From: Ruegeria atlantica
GTDB taxonomy: Bacteria > Pseudomonadota > Alphaproteobacteria > Rhodobacterales > Rhodobacteraceae
Direction: 5' to 3'
DNA: 64,000 bases
Assembly: GCF_013032505.1 (NCBI RefSeq)
Contig: NZ_WQCG01000003.1
Coordinates: 434,001-498,000 of the forward strand
Both the position numbers and the translations under genes were made by a program. Each line of letters begins with the position of its first letter. The stretch's first letter is position 1. Under the pieces are notes generated by a model. The model was not told the DNA's origin and did not search any database. It saw only the letters and a program-made list of their open reading frames with translations. This document shows, in pieces, positions 27,608-37,147 of the stretch.

Positions 27608-28162
27608 ATGACCCGACTATTTTTTGCGCTTTGGGCGATGATCGCAGCCCTGATACTAGGCGGTTGCGCCGCAACCCACCCTGTGGCGGGCCAGAGCGAG
27701 ACAGACGAACTTGCGCTGGCGATCGAAGATCTTGGACCGCAAGTCGATCCGGCCGAAGCGCAAAAGGCCGCCAGCATCGCTTACTCCTACTCACAGCAAC
27801 TGAAGCGGGATTGGAACGTCACCGACCCGGCGATCATCCATAACACCAAGGTCATCAACGGATTTCGGGAAAAGGGTTTGTGCAACGACTGGGCGCAGGC
27901 CATGACCCGCCGCTTGCAACAGGAAAACTTCCGCACTCTGGACGTGCACTGGGCTACGTCGCCCCCAACCGCTTTTCGGATCATCCACCATTCTGCCGCT
28001 ATCAGCGCCAAAGGAGACACGATGAAAGATGGCATCATCCTTGATCCATGGCGCAACAGCGGTGCTCTGTTTTGGGATCAGGTATCTGAGGATACCAGAT
28101 ACAACTGGAGGCCACGCCTGGAAGTTCGCGACGAACTGATCAGTGGTGAGATCCCCTACTAA
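27608..28162 (+). CDS. Lipoprotein with transglutaminase/cysteine-protease-like Cys-His-Asp arrangement
   Basis: A 184-residue lipoprotein. The signal MTRLFFALWAMIAALILGGC has the lipid-modified Cys20. The mature part contains GLCNDWAQAM (Cys92), FRIIHHSAAIS (His127/128) and ILDPWRNSG (Asp146, Trp148), the order and setting of a transglutaminase-like catalytic triad. It may be a periplasmic amide hydrolase or peptidase; this is inference from residue pattern only. ATG 27608 gives the lipobox. It is followed 49 bases later by a META-domain gene, both apparently envelope proteins. Confidence 0.65.
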   Translation: MTRLFFALWAMIAALILGGCAATHPVAGQSETDELALAIEDLGPQVDPAEAQKAASIAYSYSQQLKRDWNVTDPAIIHNTKVINGFREKGLCNDWAQAMTRRLQQENFRTLDVHWATSPPTAFRIIHHSAAISAKGDTMKDGIILDPWRNSGALFWDQVSEDTRYNWRPRLEVRDELISGEIPY

Positions 28163-28211
28163 TCTGGCCTCTCCGGTTCCCTCAGCGCCAACAAGACAGT
28201 AAGACACCCGT

Positions 28212-28604
28212 ATGATGCGCCTGATCCTAACACTGCCCTTGATTGGCCTGTTTCAATGCGACAGGGACGAATCTATTGCCGCCTATGGCGCCGCGGACAA
28301 GACTTGGGTGCTGCAGGAAATTGACGGACAGCCTTTCGAGTCCAGTGCCATGCTGCGGTTCCCTGAAGAGGGCAAGATCGCCGGCAACGCCCCATGCAAT
28401 AGCTATAGCGGCATCCTGAATGCACCCTACCCATGGTTTGAGATTATGGATCTGACCGCAACACGCTCAGCCTGCGCCGGACTTGAGGCCGAAGGATTCT
28501 ATTTCGCCGCGTTGATTGCGATGACACAGTCCGAAGTCTCCGGCGACGTGCTGATCCTACGCAATGACGACGGGCACGAGATGGTCTTCAAAGCCGCCGA
28601 GTGA
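28212..28604 (+). CDS. META-domain (HslJ-like) protein
   Basis: A 130-residue envelope protein with an N-terminal signal ([16 protein letters not shown], possibly lipid-modified at Cys16), then a META domain (about 30-128): [22 protein letters not shown] and TRSACAG are its typical Trp, Cys-Asn and Cys blocks. META-domain proteins such as HslJ are heat-shock or antibiotic-stress linked. It begins with tandem ATG codons (28212/28215). Its 3' end overlaps the convergent recO gene by 17 bases. Confidence 0.82.
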   Translation: MMRLILTLPLIGLFQCDRDESIAAYGAADKTWVLQEIDGQPFESSAMLRFPEEGKIAGNAPCNSYSGILNAPYPWFEIMDLTATRSACAGLEAEGFYFAALIAMTQSEVSGDVLILRNDDGHEMVFKAAE

Positions 28605-29313
28605 ACTGATCCACAAACCTTGCCCGCGCCTCGGGCAAGGGGTTGTGGCCCAAGGATGGGGCAAGGTGGTGTTCCAAAAAGTAACCGGTGGTTTTTAACC
28701 CTGCGGCAATCTCGCCGTCCGGTGCCAAGCCTTCACCGCGCAAACACGGCGGCAGAGGCAACAGCTTATCCGCCCATTCCCCGGCTCCAGCGGCGCTGAC
28801 GGCTCGACCGGTCTTTGGTGAGACATAAATCAACCCTTCGCTAGCCCCTGTAACCACACAGGTCGACAGGTCCAGACCAAAACCCAATTCTTCAAGTAAC
28901 GCCAATTCCCAGCGCAAGTATGCCAGCGGCCAGATATCGTCCTGCCCCAGCAGATCCATAAGCTGTTCCGTCTGTTTATAGATGCTCGGGTGTGGCTCAC
29001 GTTCAGGCAGACAAAACGACATGAGCGCAACCACGGCGTTCAGGCCGGCCAGCGCCATCCGCCCGGAAAACGCCGCTGCAGCGCGTGAACGAAGGGGTTC
29101 AACCTGGAATGTGCCAATATGCTCTTGCAACCGGGCGCGCCAAAGAACATCCAGTTGTGCGCCGGGTTGCAGGATCGGGGCGATCTTCCGACTGGTCCCT
29201 CCGCGCACGACGCCGGCATGCCGACCGTGGTCTTCGGTGAACACCTCGATAATCGCCGCGGTTTCGCCGTGGCGTCTGGTGGTCAGAAGGATGCCGTGAT
29301 CGCGCCAGTCCAA
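28588..29313 (-). CDS. recO: DNA repair protein RecO
   Basis: RecF-pathway mediator that helps load RecA and anneals DNA. The 241-residue product begins with the OB-fold ([34 protein letters not shown] noted only by position 1-34), then a helical C-terminal domain ([18 protein letters not shown]). The start is TTG 29313 with a strong GAGGAG seven bases upstream; there is no ATG that would keep the MDWRD block. It lies downstream of era/DUF1491 in the usual alphaproteobacterial order but with a barrel gene between. Confidence 0.9.
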   Translation of the reverse strand: MDWRDHGILLTTRRHGETAAIIEVFTEDHGRHAGVVRGGTSRKIAPILQPGAQLDVLWRARLQEHIGTFQVEPLRSRAAAAFSGRMALAGLNAVVALMSFCLPEREPHPSIYKQTEQLMDLLGQDDIWPLAYLRWELALLEELGFGLDLSTCVVTGASEGLIYVSPKTGRAVSAAGAGEWADKLLPLPPCLRGEGLAPDGEIAAGLKTTGYFLEHHLAPSLGHNPLPEARARFVDQFTRRL

Positions 29314-29392
29314 ATCAGGCTCCTCTCATCCACAGCTCGCCCTTTCAATGCAACAAATCGCAAGGCGTGCGCATCCGCAAGAACCTTTGGAC

Positions 29393-30292
29393 CTAGAAAC
29401 GAGCCCGAAAGGCCACCCCAACCAGCGGCGCTGTTTCATAGCTCTGACGGCTAAGTTCCGTACCGTTCGCATCATCCAGCGTAAGACGGCCATCTAATTC
29501 GGCACCCGCGAATACGTTCAGCGAAACGCCGGGGTTGGGGTTGTAGCCAAAGGAAACCACAACTGGAATGCTTTTGTCCTCGCCTATTCCGCTCGGGGCC
29601 AACCCATCCCCATCAAGCCGGAACCGAACACGCTCGGACCTGGCAGACAGGCCGAGGGTCATTGTGTCGTTCAGCGCATAGTTAAGTGTCAGCCCCGGCC
29701 CCTGCGTTGCACCAATCCCCGAACCCGTATTCAGATTCCATCGATCATTGATATCCCAATCCACCAGAAGCGCCGGAAAGAAATCGACATCATCATCTTC
29801 AAGCTGAGAAAACGCCCCGAAGGCGGGGCCGATGGTCAGGTTCTCGCTTAACTTCCAAGCGATACCGGCGAAAACGCCATAGGTCCTGCCGTCCGATGCA
29901 TCAGCGCCGCTTTGATAATCCCATCGGATCTGCGGTGATAAAAACACGCTGGCCGTGTTGCCGACACGAAATCGTACCGGGGCCGAGATTCTGATATCGC
30001 GGATATCCTCCCACGGCTGGTTGTTCGCCTGGCTGAAGTTGTAGTCGAAACGGCCGATGCTTGCCGAAAGCCCAACCGAGGTTCCACCATCCAGATTATA
30101 CATAGCGGTAGTTCGCAAAAACGCCCGGCTGGCCGAGAACTCTCCGCCGTCACTTAGGTCCGCATCACTTTGGTAGGCTGCCAACCCGTCTATTTGATAT
30201 ACCCACCCTAACCTTTGTTGCGCAAAAGCGGGCGACGCTGTCACGCCCAAAACAAGGCACATTGAACAGCAGGTCAGAGCAAAGGTTTTCAT
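29393..30292 (-). CDS. Outer-membrane beta-barrel protein (DUF6268-like)
   Basis: A 299-residue protein with a 24-residue signal peptide (MKTFALTCC... ending PAFA) and a mature part of alternating hydrophobic/polar beta strands, such as TSVGLSASIGRFDYNF and LTLNYALNDTMTLGLSARSE. It terminates in Phe (FRARF), the usual outer-membrane barrel signal. It resembles DUF6268 proteins; no substrate is known. It sits between recO and DUF1491, interrupting a conserved era-DUF1491-recO order on the same strand. Confidence 0.75.
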   Translation of the reverse strand: MKTFALTCCSMCLVLGVTASPAFAQQRLGWVYQIDGLAAYQSDADLSDGGEFSASRAFLRTTAMYNLDGGTSVGLSASIGRFDYNFSQANNQPWEDIRDIRISAPVRFRVGNTASVFLSPQIRWDYQSGADASDGRTYGVFAGIAWKLSENLTIGPAFGAFSQLEDDDVDFFPALLVDWDINDRWNLNTGSGIGATQGPGLTLNYALNDTMTLGLSARSERVRFRLDGDGLAPSGIGEDKSIPVVVSFGYNPNPGVSLNVFAGAELDGRLTLDDANGTELSRQSYETAPLVGVAFRARF

Positions 30293-30327
30293 CGTTTTTC
30301 AACTCGATAGGGCCATGTACGCATTCT

Positions 30328-30355
30328 CAGATAGCATTTTGTTGGACTGGATCAA
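30328..30355 (-). promoter_or_regulatory. Possible promoter of the outer-membrane barrel gene
   Basis: TTGATC (30355-30350) and TATCTG (30333-30328) on the minus strand are separated by 16 bases and lie 36 bases upstream of the ATG at 30292. The match is weak. Confidence 0.3.
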
Positions 30356-30563
30356 ACGGATGCAGTGAATGGAATTGCAGCGTGTGACAATGAAATCGAA
30401 GCCAGAGTCTCTGCGTCGGCAGTTTGCTGAACTCCGAAGCGCCGACAATCGTACAATCTCAAACAAGCCGTATATTGTTTTCCGCCAAAACCTATGAATT
30501 TGACTAGGTCTCACCCAACACCGGCGCGCTTGACGCGACAGTCAAAACCGATGGCTGTGAGAG

Positions 30564-30893
30564 CTATTCCAACCCCTCTTCCCCCAATAAATGGCGCCTT
30601 TGCCGATCTTCAACTTCGATCACCCAAAGGTCGGGGTCAAAACTGCGTTGCCGGGTGATGGCATCGTCTACATCTGCCTCTGCACCGGATGAGAGTTCGA
30701 CCCATTTGCGCTCACCGCTCATCAGATCAAAGCTACGCTGAAATGCAACAGCTTGCCCGTCCAGCGTGTTTAGTTTGACCAAAACAGCGCCCGCCGTGTC
30801 ATCACCATGCGACACGACAAAAGCCGGGATTTCCTGGAAACGAAGTCGCGCCAGATAGGCGTGCACCCAGAAGTCGGCCGTCAGGCGAGTCAT
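30564..30893 (-). CDS. DUF1491 family protein
   Basis: A 109-residue protein of the DUF1491 family, found beside era in many Alphaproteobacteria. Visible family features are WVHAYLARLR, AFVVSHGDDTAGAVLVKLN, and the C-terminal DPDLWVIEVEDRQRRHLL block. No biochemical function is known. The start overlaps the era stop by four bases (ATGA), which shows translational coupling to the GTPase. Position next to era suggests a role near ribosome or cell cycle, which is inference. Confidence 0.88.
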   Translation of the reverse strand: MTRLTADFWVHAYLARLRFQEIPAFVVSHGDDTAGAVLVKLNTLDGQAVAFQRSFDLMSGERKWVELSSGAEADVDDAITRQRSFDPDLWVIEVEDRQRRHLLGEEGLE

Positions 30894-31798
30894 GCGTTGC
30901 CGTCTTTGAAGTCCAGCCCCATTTCCGAGTAACGCTCGGACTCTTCCAGCCAGTTCGGGCGGACCTTGACCTGCAGGAACAGGTGGATTTTGCGATCCAG
31001 GAATTCTTCCAGTTCGGCCCGGGCCGCCTGACTGACAGCTTTGATCGTCTCGCCACGTTTGCCCAGCACGATGCCCTTGTGACCGTCGCGCATGACATAG
31101 ATGACCTGATCAATCTTGGCGGAACCGTCTTTGCGCTCTTCCCAGTTTTCGGTCTCGACCGTCAGCTGATAGGGCAGTTCCTGGTGCAGGCGCAGGGTCA
31201 GTTTCTCGCGCGTCATTTCAGCGGCGATCATGCGCAGGGGCAAATCTGCAATCTGATCTTCGGGATACAACCACGGGCCTTCGGGCAATTCTGACGCCAG
31301 CCATTTGCGCAGATCGTCAACGCCATAGCCCTTTTCAGCGGAAATCATGAAGGTTTCGGAAAACGGATAGCGTGCGTTCAGGTCACTTGTCAGGGCCAGC
31401 AGCACCTCAGATTGGACCTTGTCGATCTTGTTGATCGCCAGCGCAATCTTTCTTCCCTGCCCAATCTCTTCCAGACCCTCAAGGATGCGCTCCACCCCTT
31501 CGGTGATGCCACGATGCGCCTCGACCATCAGCACAACAACATCCGCATCTGCTGCCCCGCCCCAGGCCGCTGCAACCATGGCGCGGTCCAGACGGCGGCG
31601 AGGTTTGAACAGACCCGGAGTGTCCACAAAGACCAGTTGTGCATCGCCTTCCATCGCCACGCCGCGAATACGGGCGCGGGTGGTTTGCACCTTATGCGTC
31701 ACGATCGAGACCTTGGCCCCGACCATGCGGTTCAGAAGGGTGGATTTGCCTGCATTGGGCTCTCCGATCAGGGCGATAAATCCGGCGCGTGTGGTCAT
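30890..31798 (-). CDS. era: GTPase Era
   Basis: Essential GTPase binding 16S rRNA and coordinating 30S assembly. The 302-residue protein has G1 GEPNAGKST (12-20), G3 DTPGL, G4 NKID (about 124-127), and a C-terminal KH domain with the GKRGETIK loop. In most Alphaproteobacteria era follows rnc directly; here a divergent multicopper oxidase and a membrane protein lie between (31956-33839), so era has its own promoter in the gap 31799-31955. Confidence 0.96.
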   Translation of the reverse strand: MTTRAGFIALIGEPNAGKSTLLNRMVGAKVSIVTHKVQTTRARIRGVAMEGDAQLVFVDTPGLFKPRRRLDRAMVAAAWGGAADADVVVLMVEAHRGITEGVERILEGLEEIGQGRKIALAINKIDKVQSEVLLALTSDLNARYPFSETFMISAEKGYGVDDLRKWLASELPEGPWLYPEDQIADLPLRMIAAEMTREKLTLRLHQELPYQLTVETENWEERKDGSAKIDQVIYVMRDGHKGIVLGKRGETIKAVSQAARAELEEFLDRKIHLFLQVKVRPNWLEESERYSEMGLDFKDGNA

Positions 31799-31955
31799 GT
31801 GTCTGGCGATCCTGTTTGCAAGTGCGCACCCCTATAGCAGAAAGCCCCGGCGGGCCAGAGGGATTTGTCGCATTGCGGCCATGCAAAATCGGTGGCACGC
31901 CTCATCCAAGCCGCGCCAAATCCAGCCAGGCAACCATCGGAAAATGAGGCAAGAC

Positions 31956-33332
31956 ATGAAACGTCGCGAGTTTCTTTTGGGCAGCGGGGCCACTGCCGGC
32001 GCGCTGGGTCTGGGCGGTTTCGGGTTGGCGCAGGGGACGCCGGAGTTAACCATTCAACCGGCAAGCTTTGCCCTGCGAGATACGGTGACGACCGGGATGG
32101 TTAGCCTGTCCCCGAACGCGCCGCCACCGGTCTTGTACGGCAAACAGGGCGAATTGATGCAACTGCCAGTGCGCAATACGCTCTCTGAGTATACCGCAAT
32201 GCACTGGCATGGGATGCGGATCGCCAACAATATGGACGGGGTCCCGTACCTGACCCAGATGCCAATGGGCGAAGGTGAGATCTTCAACTACGAGTTCACG
32301 CCTCCGGATGCAGGCACCTATTGGTATCATCCGCATTGTATGACGATGGAGCAGATGGCCCACGGCCTGACGGGCGTTATGGTGATTGCCGAACCCGAAA
32401 ACCCCGGTTTTGACAGCGAACAAGTGATCAACCTGCGTGATTTCCGGCTGGACGATGATGGTGTGTTTCTGCCGGCTTTTACTCAACGAGGCGCAGCACG
32501 GGCCGGAACGTTCGGCAACGTCCACACCGCCAATTGGATACAAGGTCCTGTCTACGATCACACTGCGGGCAGCCTTGTGCGATTGCGAGTGGTGAATACG
32601 GACACAACGCGCATCTACAAATTACATCTTGAGGGTGGCGATGCGCGGATCATCGCGTGGGATGGCCATCCGCTTGAGATCAGCATTCCAATGCCCAGCG
32701 CAGATGAGCCACTTCTGTTGGGACCAGGTCAGCGCGTGGATTTTGCAGTTGCAATGCCGGGCGACGAAGGGCGCAGCGTCGCCCTTATGGCAAAACTGCC
32801 GGGTCAGCCACACAGACCCATGGCGCAGCTGCGCGCGATAGGATCATCGGCGGCACGAGGCCTGCAAGAATTGCGCCCCCTGCCTTTAAACCCGGTCTCC
32901 AAACCCGATCTTACCAACGCCGAACTGCACGAGTTTGTTTTTGGTTGGACCCCCGAAGGAGGTCAGCCCAACAATGGATTCTGCGGCTCGCTGGGGTATA
33001 ACTTCTGGTCGATCAACCGCAAGCCATGGCCCGGTGACGCGGCACAGGGTGTCGGTCCGCTCGCAACACTGGAAATGGGCAAAACCTATGTGCTGCGACT
33101 GCGAAATGAATCCCCCAACCTGCACCCGATCCACCTGCACGGGCTGGCCTTTGTCCCGTTACGGTCGAACCTGCGACAACTGCCGCCCCTGCTGACCGAC
33201 ACCATGCTGCTGCTGAAGGACGAGGTGGCCGAGATCGCGCTTGTCGCCGATAACCCGGGCGACTGGGCGTTTCACTGTCATGTCATCGAGCACCAGAAGA
33301 CAGGGCTGACAGGATTTATCCGGGTGGTATGA
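31956..33332 (+). CDS. Multicopper oxidase, Tat-exported
   Basis: A 458-residue three-domain cupredoxin enzyme (laccase/CueO-like). The N-terminus MKRREFLLGSGATAG carries a twin-arginine signal. Copper ligands are visible in MHWHGM (His83, His85), WYHPHC (His125, His127), HPIHLHG and HCHVIEH (Cys441 with His440/442/446). The axial position of the type 1 copper is Leu451, not Met as in CueO. Likely roles are copper detoxification or oxidation of metal or phenolic substrates in the periplasm. Start ATG 31956 has GAGG seven bases upstream; the open frame extends far upstream over era but is not coding. It splits the usual rnc-era order. Confidence 0.9.
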   Translation: MKRREFLLGSGATAGALGLGGFGLAQGTPELTIQPASFALRDTVTTGMVSLSPNAPPPVLYGKQGELMQLPVRNTLSEYTAMHWHGMRIANNMDGVPYLTQMPMGEGEIFNYEFTPPDAGTYWYHPHCMTMEQMAHGLTGVMVIAEPENPGFDSEQVINLRDFRLDDDGVFLPAFTQRGAARAGTFGNVHTANWIQGPVYDHTAGSLVRLRVVNTDTTRIYKLHLEGGDARIIAWDGHPLEISIPMPSADEPLLLGPGQRVDFAVAMPGDEGRSVALMAKLPGQPHRPMAQLRAIGSSAARGLQELRPLPLNPVSKPDLTNAELHEFVFGWTPEGGQPNNGFCGSLGYNFWSINRKPWPGDAAQGVGPLATLEMGKTYVLRLRNESPNLHPIHLHGLAFVPLRSNLRQLPPLLTDTMLLLKDEVAEIALVADNPGDWAFHCHVIEHQKTGLTGFIRVV

Positions 33333-33360
33333 GGGGCGCACAAGGCGCCCCCCCTCTTTG
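33333..33360. terminator. Hairpin between the multicopper oxidase and the convergent membrane gene
   Basis: A 7-bp stem (33333-33339 with 33345-33351) and a five-base loop are followed by a C/T-rich tail (33352-33359). It is shared by both convergent genes. Confidence 0.6.
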
Positions 33361-33362
33361 GC

Positions 33363-33839
33363 TCAGCCGTTCTGGCGCTCAATCAGCCGCAGGACGGCAA
33401 CCATAACGATCCCGTAAAGAACATGCCCGATCAGTGCGACCCAAGTGATCGCCGAGAAGTTCAGGAAGGTCGGCAGACCGGACAAGGTCGTGATACCGCC
33501 CAAAGCAAAAACCCAGAGACCAAATCCGTAAATAGCCGAGGCCACAAACATATGAACGGAGCCAAGTACCTTAACCCAGACCGGTTTGAAGATAAGAAAC
33601 CACCCCAGCGGATAGGCAATCAGGCCCACAAGATAGAAGTGCACGAAAAAGCCCAAAAACGCATTGCTGGGCAGGCCGAGACTGGACAACAGGCTCTGAG
33701 CCAGCCCTTCCGGTGAAAGATTGGCCCAGCCGATGCCGGGGCTGACAGCCTGCCCCCAGAAATCGAAGGCGATCGTGGCGATAAAACCGGCGATGAACAA
33801 AAAGCCGATATTCACGGTAGTCAGTTTTGCGTTTTGCAT
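33363..33839 (-). CDS. Four-helix membrane protein, unknown function
   Basis: A 158-residue integral membrane protein with about four helices (9-27, 62-84, 92-115, 129-150). The sequence is rich in Phe, Gly and Leu, and contains LGLPSNAFLGFFVHFYLVGLIAYPLGW and a C-terminal ALIGHVLYGIVMVAV. It resembles DUF6789-type proteins only loosely. It is convergent with the multicopper oxidase and next to rnc across a 156-base gap. Conserved association with the oxidase is possible but not demonstrated. Confidence 0.6.
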   Translation of the reverse strand: MQNAKLTTVNIGFLFIAGFIATIAFDFWGQAVSPGIGWANLSPEGLAQSLLSSLGLPSNAFLGFFVHFYLVGLIAYPLGWFLIFKPVWVKVLGSVHMFVASAIYGFGLWVFALGGITTLSGLPTFLNFSAITWVALIGHVLYGIVMVAVLRLIERQNG

Positions 33840-33995
33840 GGAAATGCCTCAACTCATTGTATCCATTTCGCTTTGCTCGCTTGTTCTTAGAAATGCGCCA
33901 AAGCGGATGATGTTCAGATACGCCCGCGACCCGAGGTCCGCCATAGGCCTCAAGTTAGATTGAGAATTGTGACATGTTCGGGCTGTCGAGGGTTG

Positions 33996-34673
33996 CTATT
34001 TCAACTGATCCAGCAGCGCCTTTGCGGCGGCTTGTTCCGCCTGACGTTTCGACCCTGCCGTTGCCTGCGCTTCAGTTCCGTCCTGCAACCGAGCCGCAAT
34101 GGTAAACACCGGGGCGTGATCGGGGCCGCTGCGTTTGACCTCGACGTAAGCGGGCGGTTTTTGCCCGCGCGCCTGCGCCCATTCCTGAAGCGATGTTTTG
34201 GCGTCCCGGGCATCCGCTTCAACGTTGTGGACACGATCTCCCCAAAGTCGCAGGATGACGTCCCGGGCTGCCTCAAATCCGGCATCGCGATAGATAGCGG
34301 CGATCACCGCCTCCATCGCGTCACCCAGCAAGGCCTGTTTGCGGCGCCCACCTGACAGCATCTCGGACCGGCCCAGTTTCAGCACCGCGCCAAGGTCGAT
34401 CTGTCGGGCCACATCGGCGCAGGCCTCTTTACGGACCAACGCATTGAACCGCGGGGCTAATTGCCCTTCCGAAGCTTTCTTGTCGGCCTCCAGCAAGGCG
34501 GTCGCCATGACAAGGCCCAGAACCCGATCGCCCAGAAACTCCAACCGCTGATTGTCGGGCCGTGTCGAGGACGACACCGAACCATGCGTCAGCGCCCGCA
34601 CCAGTAGTTCAGGGTTGGCGAATTCATACCCCAGACGCTGCTGGAACGCCTTTATCTCGGCAGAAAGCCTCAA
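33996..34673 (-). CDS. rnc: Ribonuclease III
   Basis: Double-strand-specific endonuclease for rRNA and mRNA processing. The 225-residue protein has the signature [17 protein letters not shown] (with Glu/Asp of the active site), [16 protein letters not shown] (second metal site) and a C-terminal dsRNA-binding domain ([12 protein letters not shown] to [11 protein letters not shown]). The chosen start is TTG 34673, overlapping the lepB stop (TTGA) with AAGGCGG five bases before; GTG 34706 in frame is upstream but lies inside lepB and lengthens the protein beyond the family. It is not followed by era as usual, because the oxidase locus intervenes. Confidence 0.92.
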   Translation of the reverse strand: MRLSAEIKAFQQRLGYEFANPELLVRALTHGSVSSSTRPDNQRLEFLGDRVLGLVMATALLEADKKASEGQLAPRFNALVRKEACADVARQIDLGAVLKLGRSEMLSGGRRKQALLGDAMEAVIAAIYRDAGFEAARDVILRLWGDRVHNVEADARDAKTSLQEWAQARGQKPPAYVEVKRSGPDHAPVFTIAARLQDGTEAQATAGSKRQAEQAAAKALLDQLK

Positions 34674-35509
34674 TTGACCGCCTTGAAGAAGCGATCCCCG
34701 CGCCACGTCCAGAAGAACAGCATCGACCGGCCAGCAGACGAGAACAGGATACGGTCCGCCCGACCGATCAGGTCTTCGTAGGGCACATAGCCGACGCCGC
34801 CTGCGGATTGTGGCACGCGACTGTCACTGGAGTTGTCGCGGTTGTCACCCATGAAGAAGTAATGGCCTTCGGGAACCGTATAGATACCGGTATTGTCCGC
34901 CGCCTGATTGCCGATGTTCAGCACTTCGTATGACACACCGTTTGGCAAAGTTTCGATCATCCGCGATTTTTCACAGACTCCGCCGAAGCCGACAGGGCCA
35001 TTTTCGCAGCGCGGGCGCAGACCTTGCGAACCTTGTGGTTCGGCAATTTCAGTGAACACGCCATCTGGCTGTTGTTGTACTGGTGTGCCGTTCAGGATGA
35101 TCTGACCGTCCCGCACCTGAACGCGGTCCCCGGGCAGGCCGATCAGACGCTTGATGTAGTCGCGGCCGCTGACCGGGTGGCGGAAAACGATGACGTCACC
35201 ACGTTCGGGGTCACCACCCCAGATGCGAGTGTTTTCGCCGCTTTGCATCCAGCCGCAGATATCTTCGGCGTCAACATTCAGGCCGACGCTCGGGATGATC
35301 AGGCTGGGGCATGAGGCGTAAGAATAGCCATAGGACATTTTGTTGACGAACAGGAAATCGCCGATCAGCAAGGTGGGCTTCATCGAGCCCGACGGAATCC
35401 AGAATGGCTGGAACAGGATCGTGCGGAACACGCCCGCGATCAGCAGGGCATATACGATGGTCTTGATCGTCTCCCACACGGCGTTACCTGTTTTGGCTTC
35501 CTCGGCCAT
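34670..35509 (-). CDS. lepB: Signal peptidase I
   Basis: Membrane-bound protease removing Sec signal peptides. The 279-residue product has one N-terminal transmembrane helix (about 15-32), the catalytic serine in PSGSMKPTL (Ser42) and the catalytic lysine in [12 protein letters not shown] (Lys120), then the [17 protein letters not shown] family box. It overlaps rnc by four bases and is followed on the right by acpS (57-base gap). Length is typical for alphaproteobacterial LepB. Confidence 0.95.
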   Translation of the reverse strand: MAEEAKTGNAVWETIKTIVYALLIAGVFRTILFQPFWIPSGSMKPTLLIGDFLFVNKMSYGYSYASCPSLIIPSVGLNVDAEDICGWMQSGENTRIWGGDPERGDVIVFRHPVSGRDYIKRLIGLPGDRVQVRDGQIILNGTPVQQQPDGVFTEIAEPQGSQGLRPRCENGPVGFGGVCEKSRMIETLPNGVSYEVLNIGNQAADNTGIYTVPEGHYFFMGDNRDNSSDSRVPQSAGGVGYVPYEDLIGRADRILFSSAGRSMLFFWTWRGDRFFKAVN

Positions 35510-35566
35510 ACTGCTCTCCGGTCGTTAGGTTGTTGGGGTGCTACATGCGGGTCGGGTGGGGGCAAG

Positions 35567-35986
35567 TCAAGGCTGCGTGGTGCTATCTTGAAGCGGGCGC
35601 GCCTCGATCACCACGAATGCCTGTGCCCAGGGGTGATCGTCGGTAAGGGTGACGTGGATGATGGCCTCATACCCTTCGGGCGTCATCTCTTTCAGTCGAT
35701 CCGCCGCCCACCCCGTGACATGCATCACTGGCTGACCCGTGCGCAGATTGGTCACCGACATATCCTTCCAGGCGATGCCCATCGCCAGACCCGTGCCTAA
35801 CGCCTTAGAACATGCCTCTTTTGCAGCCCAGCGTTTGGCATAGGTTCCGGCGACATCAGCGCGTCGTTCGGCTTTGCTCTGTTCAATCTCAGTGAATACA
35901 CGGTTGCGAAACCGGTCTCCGAACCGATCGAGCGTACCCTGAATGCGGTCTATATTCGCGAGATCCGTGCCGATACCGAGGATCAT
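35567..35986 (-). CDS. acpS: Holo-[acyl-carrier-protein] synthase
   Basis: Transfers 4'-phosphopantetheine from CoA to acyl carrier protein. The 139-residue protein begins [15 protein letters not shown], with the metal-binding Asp in GTDL, and has [15 protein letters not shown] with the catalytic Lys-Glu. The start is ATG 35986; upstream codons in the same frame belong to the neighbouring gene's sequence. It overlaps by four bases the end of the membrane gene 35983-36510, not the usual pdxJ. Confidence 0.95.
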   Translation of the reverse strand: MILGIGTDLANIDRIQGTLDRFGDRFRNRVFTEIEQSKAERRADVAGTYAKRWAAKEACSKALGTGLAMGIAWKDMSVTNLRTGQPVMHVTGWAADRLKEMTPEGYEAIIHVTLTDDHPWAQAFVVIEARPLQDSTTQP

Positions 35987-36510
35987 TTGGCAATACCTTT
36001 TGTAACGGGTTGCGCCTGTCTGAGACCGACGCCAAACGCAACCCGGCACACGATCGACGCAGTAACTACTAGGGCTGCAATCCAATAGTACTCCCAAAAG
36101 TCGAACCCGAATTCGAGAAGGGACAGGTCTTCGAGAGCAATGAAGTAAATCAATAGAATAGCCAAGTAGATCACCCCAATTCCACTCACCGCCATCGCAA
36201 CTGATCCAGACAACATGCTCGCATTGGATGGTACAGCGGAATTACGATTGTAATAGTAATACCCTTCCACAAGGGCGGATATGGCGAACACAACAAGGCA
36301 AATGACTATCAACATGGCAAAAAACTGATCCACGATGTACTGGCCAAAAAAGATCCCCGGGTAGAGGAACAAAAACCGTGATCCCAAGTATCTGTTGAAT
36401 TCAAATTCCAGCGACAAAGCCAGCCAGACCAGTTCGACAATGCCTAACACGTTAACGGCAAGATATGCCGCAGAAAACACCGCTAGGTATCTGAGCAGAC
36501 TGAAGTTCAT
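35983..36510 (-). CDS. Low-GC membrane protein inserted between acpS and LysE
   Basis: A 175-residue membrane protein of unknown function with about four hydrophobic helices (9-32, 61-83, 104-125, 143-162). It has a striking [14 protein letters not shown] motif in the middle. Its coding sequence is visibly richer in A and T than the flanking core genes, which suggests recent acquisition or a rapidly evolving gene. Even so, it is tightly fitted, overlapping acpS by four bases (ATGA). The gene order in relatives is generally pdxJ-acpS; so this gene (with LysE) is an insertion. No homologue family is recognised. Confidence 0.65.
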   Translation of the reverse strand: MNFSLLRYLAVFSAAYLAVNVLGIVELVWLALSLEFEFNRYLGSRFLFLYPGIFFGQYIVDQFFAMLIVICLVVFAISALVEGYYYYNRNSAVPSNASMLSGSVAMAVSGIGVIYLAILLIYFIALEDLSLLEFGFDFWEYYWIAALVVTASIVCRVAFGVGLRQAQPVTKGIAK

Positions 36511-36523
36511 TCCCTTGCCCTTA

Positions 36524-37147
36524 TCAACCCAACCGCACCGTCAGAATCTTGTAACTTGCCAGTCCAAAAAACCCGGCAAATGCAAAATCGAACCAGCGGC
36601 GGGCGCGGCGGTAGGCTCGCACCATACGTTCCGAGGAGAAGAGAAAGGCGTAGCCGATGAAGACAAGCAAAGATCCTGCATAGAGCATGGCGAAGTAACC
36701 CAGCAGCATCGACAGGCTCGCATCATTCGGGGCCACGATGGCATAGATCGAACCCCAACTCAGGATCGCCTTTGGGTTTGTCAGGTGGATGGCCGCGCCC
36801 TTGGCAAATATTGCGCGCAAAGAGCCGGTGACGGGGTTGCCCATAGCGACTTCATCTGACGTCATTGCCCGGCGCAATGCCTTGACCGCCAGCCAGCCCA
36901 AATAGGCCACGCCCGCATAGCGGATTACCTCGAACACCCAGATATTGGCCAGCATGATCGCTGACAGCCCCAGCGCAGCGGCAATGCCCCACGCAGCAGA
37001 TCCCGCGCAGATACCCAAGGCAAACACCAACCCCGCGCGACGGCCTTCGTTCATAGCCGTTCCGGCGATCCCCATAGTCGCCGGTCCCGGAGAGCCACCG
37101 GCCATCAGCCAGGCAAACCAGATGGCGACAAATCCGGGCGTGATCAT
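36524..37147 (-). CDS. LysE family translocator
   Basis: A 207-residue inner-membrane exporter of the LysE/RhtB superfamily. It starts with the conserved pattern [23 protein letters not shown] and has six helices and the [20 protein letters not shown] block. Such proteins export amino acids or homoserine lactones; the substrate is unknown. Its start overlaps pdxJ by four bases, so it is co-translated. Confidence 0.85.
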   Translation of the reverse strand: MITPGFVAIWFAWLMAGGSPGPATMGIAGTAMNEGRRAGLVFALGICAGSAAWGIAAALGLSAIMLANIWVFEVIRYAGVAYLGWLAVKALRRAMTSDEVAMGNPVTGSLRAIFAKGAAIHLTNPKAILSWGSIYAIVAPNDASLSMLLGYFAMLYAGSLLVFIGYAFLFSSERMVRAYRRARRWFDFAFAGFFGLASYKILTVRLG

